DNA of 64,000 nt, taken from Acrasis kona (taxonomy: Eukaryota > Heterolobosea > Eutetramitea > Acrasida > Acrasidae). Where the stretch lies: contig JAOPGA020000847.1 of assembly GCA_026419775.2 (NCBI GenBank), forward strand, positions 1-64,000. The letters are read 5' to 3'. Numbering within the stretch: position 1 is the stretch's first letter; the number at the start of each line of letters is the position of its first letter. Of the stretch, positions 46,037-56,600 are shown one piece after another. The position numbers were made by a program, and so were the translations under genes. The notes under the pieces are model-generated. The model was given only the letters and a program-made list of their open reading frames with translations, was not told the origin of the DNA and ran no database searches.

Positions 46037-46201
46037 CTAAAAAAGAATTCTCTTCAAATGATCTGGTATCGTTGTGGTTCTTTGGTGTCTAATCTTCTTT
46101 GGTGCATTTGGACAAGCTGATGTTTCGTGTCTTCTTATAGGTGTACAAGGTGGTGTGGTGGGTACTTCCGATAATGTGATTTGTAGTTGTGGTGTGGGCA
46201 T
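46037..46201 (-). CDS. possible 54-residue Pro/Thr-rich protein with SMR-like C-motif
   Basis: Reads MPTPQLQITLSEVPTTPP at the start, then CTPIRRHETSACPNAPKKIR. The second part matches the plant SIAMESE-RELATED pattern TP-x(about 8)-CPPAPKKxR, the core of those cyclin-dependent kinase inhibitors. It is also rich in TP sites. The family is known from plants, so convergence or chance is quite possible at this length. The start is the only ATG that fits. Confidence 0.35.
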   Translation of the reverse strand: MPTPQLQITLSEVPTTPPCTPIRRHETSACPNAPKKIRHQRTTTIPDHLKRILF

Positions 46202-46373
46202 TTTAATTTCTTTGCATCTGCATCAACACCTTTCTTTGTGCTCCTTTTATAGCTCAAGTTGGCTTCGAGTGAGTAGTGGACTCCATGAAATGAATTGATG
46301 CCTTCTTACAATGCATCACTTATTGTTATCATTAGTAAATTAACACTTAGGGTAGTTTCTTTTGTAAAATTTA

Positions 46374-48972
46374 TTACATAATCATACACTTTTCATCTTC
46401 TACTGGTTTCGTCCGCCTTGTTTCTTCCGGATGTTTACTACGGGATTTATTCTGATGCTTCAGAGATAATCCACTGGTATTACGTCCACCAGCTGATGTG
46501 GTCGACTCAATTATATATCTCTTGATAAAATCATCCTTCACTAGTGGAATCAAATGAGTCACACTTTTACCAGATACTGGCTCTTGAAGAAATACTGGAT
46601 TTAACCTTTCGTCCTTTTGCTTGACCATAAGAAGAATATGTTTAAATAGTTCCCGATGACCATTTATACAAACAAGTTGGAATATATTGCAATGAGTTTC
46701 AGGAGAGAACACAAGAGGACGGTTCTTTGGAAACATGAACAAAGCAAGATACAACTCCTGAGGGTCCATGTTTTGCATAAAATTTATTAATTTAGGTTCA
46801 AGAACATGTATATACTGAGAACAAGAAATACAATTTCGAAGATTTCTTATAAAAGTATAAGGCTCGTAATTGTTGCCCGTAATATTTAAATTCAATAAAA
46901 TCAGATTTCTCAAATCTACATAAGCAGGACCAAATTGGTGGGAGTGGTCGGTTTCGCTAAACCTTTTGTAAAATGCTAAATTCTTTTTGTATCTGAACAA
47001 GGCATCGTCTTGTAAAAGTTTAGAAAGGGGTGTGACGCCGTCGTCATCTTCCTCTATCAACAACACCCATGCATTCGGTTTTTCTAAAATAAATCCAAAT
47101 GCAACCGGATCAACTTTATCAGCCTCCATCAGGAGATGAAAAATATTTTTATTTTTATGATGATAACGTACATTTAGGTCAATGTGCAGAATGTAGGAGG
47201 TTATAAAATGGCTCACGGAAACATGCCTGGACACACATGATTCTCCAGCGTGTGACAAGTGGTTAATGTCTGCACCTTTCGAGATCAACAAATCTACACA
47301 TTTACTTGGACCAGTGAAATTACAAACATTGATAGGCTGCTCCTTGAGATCGTTCTCCGTGCAGGCCCCGCATATATCTATCAAGTGAGAAATGGAGCTG
47401 CAATTTGGATTATGACGCAAAAGAATGTGCAGACAAGTGTCGCCATTATTTAATCTGGCTTTCGCGATGAGTTGACGGAATTGTTCAAATTTTTTACAAA
47501 GAGTTATAAAAATAGGTACGTTGACAAACAAATTTTTGATAAAGGAGACAATGAGAGGAGGTTCTCCATTGAGTTCCACACATAACGTGCGAATGTCCAC
47601 GTAATCTAACAACTCCTCAATATAAGGAGATATAACAAAATTTTTTACAATTTTAGTTAGGAGTTCTTGGGTATCTTCTACGCTCAATCTCAGTGGATCT
47701 TGACTAGATCCACTCAGCTTACATTGGGCCTCTAATAACAACTTGAAAACATCAGAGTGCTTAACTGTTGATTTCATTTGCATAATATAAATAAGAGGTT
47801 TAAACGGTTGCTTTTTGATACCCTTGGATGTTATTAATTTGGGTTCGCGTTGTAACATGTATTTTATATTTGGAAAGATGGTTTCGGGATAGGCAGTATC
47901 AAGAGCACACTTGATAGGATTTATTACACCAGGGCGTACGAGAGGCATTCCCTTCTCTTCAACAAGATACTTCAACAAATCAACATCAACGCCGGATGCA
48001 TAAGATACAAGATCATGACCATCCACAATACAATTTAAATCAATAAAACCAGGTTTGAAGGCATCTATTCTTCTTAGATAGGCTTCAATTCCATTTTTTA
48101 CTCTATTCATACAAATAATATCGGGCGCATCTAGTAATTTTACAGGCTCGCCATGTTCAAGAAAAATAAACAACAAATCTAATAAATCATGGTTTAAATT
48201 GATCAATGCATTTTTTAACAAATTGCCATTATTGCTATTGAGAGCGTTATGAATGTAAAAGAAATTAAATTTTTCAATAAAATACATGTATCTGAGATTA
48301 TCATATTTTTTAGGTTGCGAAAACTTCTCAATGAAATTTTCTTCGCCAAGTAAAAGTTTTAAATCAGGTGGGCCTTTATAGGTAACCACATTAAAATACA
48401 ATTTTTTTAATTTTCCAGATTTTACAAGTAAGTTAAGGGCCAGCATTGAGTCTTCTCTGAGCTGATAGTTTGTAATGGTTAGTGTGGAGATGGGCCTCGG
48501 ACTATTTCTAATGGAAACCAGAAAGAATGCACACCCGTTGTTTTGATATTGATCTACGCTACCCACAATCTCAACGTGCTCGAGGTTTATGAAATTATTA
48601 ATTAAATTCACATAATCAATTTGATTACGCTCCGAATCGTGATACGAGAAGCTAAATTTCTTGACAGATATGAATTCGGATTCTAGGATGTTTAATTTGT
48701 GATAACTAAACGAGTTTTGGTTAGGAAGTAACTTCTTCGGAGAGCGGAGCACGATATCCAAATGTTCTGACATTATTATCTTTGTTGTGTATTTTGTGAT
48801 TACCTGTTCTTGATGTGACTACTTCCAACTCGTGCTTCCATTTTTTGCACACCGCCCTCAAAAGAAAGTAGTTAGGGAACGGGGCAATATATTCCAATAT
48901 GAGATGAAATAACTCCTCGACAATATCGTATCCCTCACTAGATATAAACGCAATCTCTTCAAGATATGACAT
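46374..48972 (-). CDS. ankyrin-repeat-rich protein with possible F-box-like N-terminus
   Basis: Two exons (48972-48804, 48766-46374, a 37-nt intron) give 853 residues. The N-terminus (VEELFHLILEYIAPFPNYFL, then LRAVCKKWKHELE) is F-box-like. A leucine-rich middle is followed by degenerate ankyrin units, clearest at NNGDTCLHILLRHNPN, LLISKGADINHLSHAGESCV and KNKNIFHLLMEADK. Substrate recognition for ubiquitination or scaffolding is likely; the partner is unknown. The C-tail is basic (KHPEETRRTKP). Confidence 0.7.
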
Positions 48973-49049
48973 GCATGTGTTGTAAATATCTGCAACCAAC
49001 CATTACAAAACAAGATGTACATTCGCCAGAAAAGTAAATTAATATTAAA

Positions 49050-51111
49050 TTACAGTTTTATTTTTCTTCTCAATGGTTCTTGCAAACCCTCTGGTAGAAT
49101 TTCTAATATTTGTGTAAGGAAGAATTCAAGTCTTGACACTATCAACGAATTCCCGCAGGTCAACCCTTGTCCCTTCCTCTCCAATTCTAATTCGTCAGAC
49201 AAACGCAGGAACAAGTCAATGGATGCAATCTCGGTAATAATTTTTTAACAAATTGGAAATGTCAGTGTGGATGACATCATTATAATAACTTTCTAAAATT
49301 CTTTCATTCATCCATGCTTCAAAGCTAGGAGACATTATGAAATTATTATAAAGCTGAAGTACTTCAGACCTCTTCCCTTTAAATACATTTTCATTATAAC
49401 CATTTTTTTTTACTATATTCATAAAATCTCTCCTTCTTGAAAACCTTTTCGTGTTCACTCCTTACTATGAATGTTTTCAAACTACAGACCAATGAATCAA
49501 AACACATGTGCAGCGGTAATAAAAATGATTCGGTCAACTCCTCAAAGTGTCTTTTGATTTGATCGTTGTTTAATGTCTCCGCTCCCTCCCGGTTCTTATC
49601 ATCATCGTTTAGATCCACCAATCCCTCCAAAGTGCCCTTTACAATTGTCTTTGATTTTGTGATGAAACACTCTTTAAATTCCCACGTTAACGATTCCCTT
49701 GATGGACCCGAAGTGAGTGCTTGCTGAAGCTTTGAAGGTGACAAAGCAAGAAGGTTCTCTAACGGGTTTGAAAGTAATTGCGGACTATAAAGTTTAGTAA
49801 CAATATGTATTTCTAACATACCTTTTCTTGGGTTTTGATTTGCCTAACGCTAATACGTTGTCCCAACTCTGTAGAGCTTTAACAAAAAAAGGGTTTGTGA
49901 CTCCGATAATAATGTTGCTGTTTGGTAGAGATCTAAATTCGCTATTGTGAACGGTAAAGTATGGTCTGTAATCACCTTTATAAGGTATCTATTATCGTTA
50001 TCAAAATTAACGTTAAAAATACTTACGGGAGCTATTAGAGAAACGAGTGCCATGACCGCACTGCTGCATTCTCCAGCGGTTGGACTTAGAACTAGAATAG
50101 GTTCACCACTCAACACTAATTCCCACATGTGATGGAGGTGAGATAAATGTGACTTGAAATGTCGGTAGAAGTTGAGTTCATGTTGCAAAACGTATTTCCG
50201 GCCAAGCAATCGTTCTTTTAAAGGCGTAACAGGAGCGACAGATGATACTCTACCATTGACATCTTTTTTAATGTCCACCTTTGACTTCTTATAAATGTTG
50301 GTCTTCTTTATAATAAAAGGACTTACAATGCTATTGGCGGCCTCCGGTGTCGAATTTAAAAATCGAACAATGCTCGGATGGGGAGTGTAAGAGGGTGTCC
50401 GATACGACACACGATGTCCCTGGAAAGGCAGCGCAAATTGAAAATCAGTTTTTGGGTAAGGCCACTTGTTGATTTGTGTCATGACGTCGTGAAGAACGTT
50501 AATGTTTTCCTCAATAAAATAAGCATCCGAAATGCGTTGAACCAGGTATCGATGTAATTTAATGTATGGATGCCGCGTTAAAAGTACTAAACTTTTCTAT
50601 AAAAAAAATTAATTTTGTCCATTAATGATCATACCATGACGTAACCTCTATGTACACTCGAATCCTTTTTTTGTCTATATACAACATGCCCGAATACAAA
50701 TTCGTTTTCGCTAGCGGCTACATTATGTTCATCTTTAAGTCGGAATGCATAATTAAAATTAGTAATGTTTTTTGTGGGTTGCGTCCCTCCATCAGGAAAT
50801 GCCAGGTAAGCTCTGTAAATGTGAATAAATGTTGGATTAATGCTTCTCACATGTTGCTCTGCTGTATTTTATCTACTCTCTCAGAATATGTCGATGGGTA
50901 AAAGAAATCAATCTCTAATTATGATGTTTAGGTGAGTGTACCGAAAAATGTACGCACTTTGCCCAAGTTCGATGTCGAAACTGCAGATTGCAAAGCAGTC
51001 TATCCAATTGTTTATGCACTCAACATCCTCTAAAAAACTTGAGTTATTAGAACTAATTGGCGAGCATGGAGTGACTGGAGAAGTTGAGCATGGTGAGCTC
51101 GGAGTAGACAT
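49050..51111 (-). CDS. DENND6: DENN-domain protein DENND6 (Rab exchange factor), with two frame breaks
   Basis: Multi-exon gene starting MSTPSSPCSTSPVTP; short introns. N-terminal DENN (WIDCFAICSFDIELGQ; YRAYLAFPDGGT; the FVFGHVVYRQKKDSSVHRGY core), then MWELVLSGEPILVLSPTAGE, a late NNDQIKRHFEELTESFLLPLH, and MSPSFEAWMNERI. All follow human DENND6A/B, a guanine-nucleotide exchange factor for Rab14 on endosomes. Two places need one base skipped for a continuous alignment: the T9 run at 49403-49411 and the T6 run at 49241-49246 (coding strand A9 and A6). After both, the tail reads EIASIDLFLRLSDELEL to a stop at 49050. Confidence 0.87.
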
Positions 51112-51291
51112 TCTAAAAATAAATAATCAACTTCATTTTTTGGTGATTTCTAATGTTATATTTTTTGATCAAATAGATAATGAGGGTGAATATTTGAAGA
51201 CTAACTAGAGAATGTTTGTACAATAAAAAAGTTGGAATTCAAAAAATAAATCAAGAAGACTCATAAAAGTATCAAACTTTATTATACAACA

Positions 51292-52863
51292 TCAAGCTTC
51301 GAAGTACCTGATCATCGCCAGCACAATATAATATGTTGTACATATCAGAGAAGGTATTGGTATAAGAATTGCCATTGAGGCCACCATAATAAAGCAGAGG
51401 GAAAGACTCAACGCACAAGCAATACTCAACCAAACACCAGTTGCGTATATTATCATCCACTTCATCTTGTTTGGCACGACTGCTCTTGTTATGAACATGT
51501 ATAACTGATATGCCAGCCATATTAGAATGGTAAGAACTGACAACGTGGCCATCGAAACAAGAAGCGCCAGTAGAATTGTTGGAGATTGGTATGTTGATTT
51601 GCCCGTACTCTTCCTCTTCAAGTCAGATGTGATGACAATAAAAACTAAAATAAAAGTACATAGCACATAATATGAAATGCGACAGGCCAGTCTGACTGAA
51701 GTCCTTAGACAGTGTCCTGGATTATGTGAATTATTAACATACTCTGTTACACTTTCGTAAAGAATTAACATGGTACTGGTCAACACAGTGGATATCATTA
51801 TGGGAGAGAAGGTAACGCTATTCAAATTGAATACTTTGCGAACTCCTAAACCAATTATGCTCTCAGGTAATGGACCTCCTTGATCCGTTACTTGATACAG
51901 CGGAAGGACTAGACGAATGGTGACCATTATAATTGTTCCAAACGAACCAATATATGTTAGTGTAAATATCCAGAGTGTGAATAATGATCTCAATGGTTGT
52001 CTTTTTTTCGTTACAAAATTAATAATAGATATCAAGTGTTCTTGGACGAGAACGACACCTAAGAACAGCAGCGGAATCGCGATAAGAGAGAACGCGCCAA
52101 GTCTATGATATGCTATCAAGTTTGGATTCTTTTGTACATTAAAATAATCTTGTTTAAAGTAGGACAGTTCAGTCTGCAAATGTAACAATAAAAAGAAGAA
52201 CGTTAAACACAGAGTAGATATAGGTGCAAAAAAACGTTGAACCAAAAAATCTCTCCAAGCGCCAACTCTTTTGGCTTTTCTCCGAAGTGCAGCCTGTTTG
52301 ACTTCTTTTATTGTGAATGACTCTGACTCCCTGCTCATGTAGCCGGATAGTTCAAATACACATTTTTTGTAAAATTTGAAACCTGATGGTGTGCTGTCCG
52401 TCAATCGATACCTGTCCACAACGGCATCGAATGTTTGTTTACGTAGAATATCTCGCCCCCTTTGAAAGTTATCGTCTTGTTCGTGAGATTCAGGCGCTGC
52501 GGCTACAGGGAGAATGTGTGGATTGATGTAGATCCTCTCCGATAGGTACTCCAGGTATGTTTGTTGCTGCAGTTGTGTTGCTTCCCTCCGTGCTTGTGTG
52601 ACAAAGGCGAGTGTAATGTTCGCATGGTTCGCATCAGAATTAATGTCATCTTCAAAGAATGTAATCCACAAATAATTGGTTTCTGATAATTTATTCCACA
52701 GCTTGTTGATTTGGGCAGTTACAAGCAAATCAACAGGGCTGCAAAACCGTAGGATGTGTGTAATAACCTCGTTCGACAATAATTCAATATTGGTGTTGTA
52801 TATATCATTCTCCAGCTCAATGTCACCGGTCCGCTCAACATCAAGTATCGAATACTTTGGCAT
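51292..52863 (-). CDS. F-box domain fused to a multipass membrane protein
   Basis: 523 residues, single exon. An F-box (ELLSNEVITHILRFCSPVDL, about 27-46, then LLVTAQINKLWNKLSETNYLW) lies at the N-terminus, followed by about 130 polar residues and then eight or so hydrophobic helices from about residue 205 to the end. F-box domains bind SKP1 in cullin ubiquitin ligases, so a membrane-anchored ligase adaptor is inferred. The membrane part matches no family I recognise. Confidence 0.78.
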   Translation of the reverse strand: MPKYSILDVERTGDIELENDIYNTNIELLSNEVITHILRFCSPVDLLVTAQINKLWNKLSETNYLWITFFEDDINSDANHANITLAFVTQARREATQLQQQTYLEYLSERIYINPHILPVAAAPESHEQDDNFQRGRDILRKQTFDAVVDRYRLTDSTPSGFKFYKKCVFELSGYMSRESESFTIKEVKQAALRRKAKRVGAWRDFLVQRFFAPISTLCLTFFFLLLHLQTELSYFKQDYFNVQKNPNLIAYHRLGAFSLIAIPLLFLGVVLVQEHLISIINFVTKKRQPLRSLFTLWIFTLTYIGSFGTIIMVTIRLVLPLYQVTDQGGPLPESIIGLGVRKVFNLNSVTFSPIMISTVLTSTMLILYESVTEYVNNSHNPGHCLRTSVRLACRISYYVLCTFILVFIVITSDLKRKSTGKSTYQSPTILLALLVSMATLSVLTILIWLAYQLYMFITRAVVPNKMKWMIIYATGVWLSIACALSLSLCFIMVASMAILIPIPSLICTTYYIVLAMIRYFEA

Positions 52864-53628
52864 GTTTTTCTAAAACAAAAATTTTGTAACTAAAAGTTTG
52901 AAACTCCGAGACAACTCACACCCCAAATCTTATACAAGGCAGCTGCCCAACATCCTTGTAGGGCAATGAATTGAAATAACAAGTAGCATGCTGAATACTT
53001 AGTGCTGCTTTATTGATCTCAATGTGATAATTTCTGGCTGTTGTCTCCTTGAGCTCTTTTTGCTCTCAGCGTTAAATGCTCTGTTATGCGTCTTGATGCG
53101 TCCATTGCAACTCATGAGTAAGCCTCTGCGGCTTTTGCTTGCACATCATTTGGGTCTTTTACTTGTAAACAACTACCATAATAAAAGTATCTGTAAGTGA
53201 ACCTTGCCTTCGTCGTAGAATGGCCTCTTGGCCTCTAGAGGTTCCATCAAAGGAACATCACCTGCTAATACAACAGTCAGTAAGTACAACAAGCACAACA
53301 GCAATGCTCTCATATTTTTTATTTTCTATGACATTGATTGTCGACCCAAAAAGAAATGAGATAAAGCCATCTCAAGTTCAAATATTAATTACCCTGCAAT
53401 TTCCCACCTGTCAAGATTAAAAGACAACAGGTCAAAAAAACCCTTACATATTGTTGAAAGCTACACCTCTAGCCACTCCCATGTTTTGACAAGAGTAACC
53501 TGAAGTGTAGTTAGGAATGCATTTTATTGAATGTTTCAATTAATAAAATTAATTTCAACTAATAAATTGTATTGGTTGATATTTACACGAGTTAACTCAC
53601 AACATGTATGTTTATTGATTTTATCACA
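52864..53628. other. intergenic region with scattered coding-like pieces
   Basis: On the minus strand about 53265-52918 carries MEPLEAKRPFYDEG, KDPNDVQAKAAEAYS, an in-frame TGA, then VAMDASRRITEHLTLRAKRA, and in another frame ETTARNYHIEINKAALSIQ. These do not form one gene as written. They may be a broken or short gene. The rest of the interval has no recognisable feature. Confidence 0.35.
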
Positions 53629-56600
53629 TTAGATCGGTTGCATTGTTAGTTGTGTTATACAGACTTCATCACTTCTCTTAAAAGTAGACTCTACTGGCTG
53701 TACTTTTCTTCTCTTTGTTACAATAAAAGCTGTTATGCAGAAGATTGCAACCACAGCCACAATAACTGCAATAAACACCACTGCTAAAATGATAATGATG
53801 TAAATGTTGGCATTGTACGTTCCTGTTAGTGGTTCTACTGTTGAAGTAGTGCCATTTGACGAAGTAGTGGTGTTACTAGATGCTACAAGTAAATAAACAT
53901 TAATACTAGCATTCATACTTGTGTCTCTCAATCCACGGTTGACAAGAGGACTAGTCAACGCAAAATTACTTTGAGACAAAACCAACGATGACAATTTACC
54001 AATCAAAGTATCGCCCACAAACGAAGCAGGTGCTTGCAAAGTAAATGTCATCGGTTGCGAATTGTATTTACCGAACAACAACGTAACAGAATTTATTCTC
54101 TTATTTAAAACTTCAAGGCTCAAAGTTGCACTGTAAGTAGTAAGCAATTGGAACGGAATTTGTTTCTTTCCGGAGAATCCAGAAGCACCAGATTGTTGAT
54201 ACACTTTCACTTCAACAAAAGAAACGGTGTCATAGTAAAAAGTTACTCTTACATAGGACTCGTCGCTGGAAGAAATTGTCCATATTTCTACTGGATTAAT
54301 TCCCATGGAACTGGAACTAACACTAAAGCGACACGTTAACGAAGTCACGTTGGGTTGTTTAGCAGTAGAAACGAGTGATCTTCTAGCAGAAGTACCTGGA
54401 GTGAACGATGAAGTCACCGTTACAATTTTTTCACCATTGTCTGTTACTACATTGATGACTGGTGGAGCATCGGTGCTTATGGAGGAACTATTGCCAGAGA
54501 AGAAGTTTTGAACATCAGCAACTGTCGAAGTAGTTAAAGTCAATGAAGTGGATGGAACAGTTGTAGGTGGGACAGTAGTAGTTACATCTGGTGCTGAAGT
54601 AGTACTAGGTGACAAACTAGTTGCCAAATTAGTAGTAGCAGGAGAGGTGGCTACTACAGGTGTAGATGTAGGTGTAGCAGTAGTAGGTACTGGTGAAACA
54701 ACTGGAGTGGAGGTAGGAGTTAAAGTAGGAGTGGATGTGGCAGTAGGCGTTGGTGTGGGAGTAGGAGTACGAGTTGGTGTAGGCGTTGGTGTAAATGTCT
54801 GAACAATTACAACAGAACTCAAACTTGCATTAGAACTAGTTACAGTACTTGGAATAACTACTTCAGTATTCGATCCCACGGAAACTGAATAACCAGTGCT
54901 AGTTGTAGTCAGCACTGGCGTATAACCAGGTGTGACACTAACTGTTGTAGAAACACTAGTTGTTTTCGAACTAGTATCAAAACTACTAATAGTAGCAGTG
55001 CTACTGTTAGTATTAGACGCCATGACATAAGCAGTCGTAGTGCCAGTCACATTATTATAAACAGTAAATACCAAAACACTACTACCAGGTGCTGACACCG
55101 AAATAACCGATACATTAGCAGTAGGTGTCGATGAACTAGTTAACACGCTAGTTGTAGGTTTAGAAATACTAGGAACAGATACAGAAGTTAATGTAGATCC
55201 ACCACTACTTGTAGAACTAGAAATTAATACAGAAGTGGTTTTTGTAGTGGAGTCATATACTGGAACGACATTACTAGTGGTTCCATTAAGTATAGCCACT
55301 AAGGAAATGTTACTGTTTGGTACAATGTTTAGTTGTGATAGAGTCGTGATCGCTCCTCCACTGCTGATTGTAGAAACAATGATATCGGTGTTGTTAGTAG
55401 TGGTTGTAGGAATGATTTGTGCAACTACACCTTGTAGGCCAGATTTAATTACTGTTGTTGTTTGTACTCCGTTAACAGTTGATTGCGACAATACAGTTGA
55501 TGTATTTGTAGTTGTGTTATAATAGTACATGACAGTTACGCCACTCTGAGAGAATGCAACTACATATTGTATAGAGATAGGAGTTGGCGTAGGAGTTGGA
55601 GTAGATGAAGGAGTAGGTGTAGGTACTTTGACAACTGCAATATTCAAATCCACAGTTGAATTAGCAGAACTAGTTGTGCTAGGAATGACGACTGCAGTAT
55701 TAGATCCAACAGAGACTGAATAACCAGTACTAGTTGTAGTCAGCACTGGCGTATAACCAGGTGTGACACTAACTGTTGTAGAAACACTAGTTGTTTTCGA
55801 ACTAGTATCAAAACTACTAATAGTAGCAGTGCTACTGTTGGTACTCGATGCCAAAACAAACGCAGTCGTAGTACCAGTCATGTTGTTAAAGACTGTGAAT
55901 AAAACAATGTTACTACCAGATGGAGCAACTGATATAATTGTTAAATTATTATTGACTGGTAGTGATGGGTTAGTATTACTACTTGGCACAGAAACTGAAC
56001 TCAATACAATCGATCCATCCGTTCTAGAAGTAGAAACCAGTACTGAGGTTGATTTAGTGGTAGGATCGTATACAGTGACTACGCTGTTTGGACTTCCATT
56101 AATGGACGCTACAGTGGTGACATTACTATTTGGTACCAAGTTGAGTTGAGAAATGGTCGTAACACCATTTTGGTAACTAGAGATGACTACATCTGTTGTG
56201 TTGGTGTTGACAGTTGGAGCAATCTGTGACACTTGTCCTTGTATGTTGGATTTGATAGTTGTTGTAGTTTGTGTTCCATTTATAGTTGACGTCGATAGTA
56301 CTGTAGAAGTGTTTGATGTTGTATTGTAGAAATACATTACTGTTACCCCATTTTGGGTGAAGGCAATATAATAGGTAATTGGAGTGGGTGTAGCCGTTGG
56401 CGTTTGTGTAGGTGTTGAGGTGGGCGTAGGGGTTGGGGTAGGAGTGAGTGTAAGGGTTGGTGTTTGTGTAGGAGTAGCAGCTGCAGTAGTAGTTGGGGTA
56501 GTTGTAGGTGTTTGAGTAGGAGTGGTAGTAGGGCTTGAGGTTGGTGAGAGTGTTGGTGTGGGAGTTAATGAAGGCGTTGGAGTGATTGTTGGAGTGGATG

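Larger units (their letters stand above)
45281..46373. other. 1.1-kb intergenic region with inverted 18-nt motifs
   Basis: It holds two copies of the GAAGTTCAATTYCGAAAA motif (listed separately), then about 600 bp in which I see no long frame apart from the small minus-strand frame at 46037-46201. The plus frame opposite that small gene is probably its shadow. Confidence 0.45.

Noticed and set aside
45281-46373. possible tRNA or small RNA cluster in the 1.1-kb gap
   Set aside because: I found no cloverleaf-like set of stems and no box A/B pair at usual spacing.
54548-54802. 84-codon plus-strand Val/Gly frame
   Set aside because: Antisense of the Thr/Ser/Pro-rich part of the giant gene.
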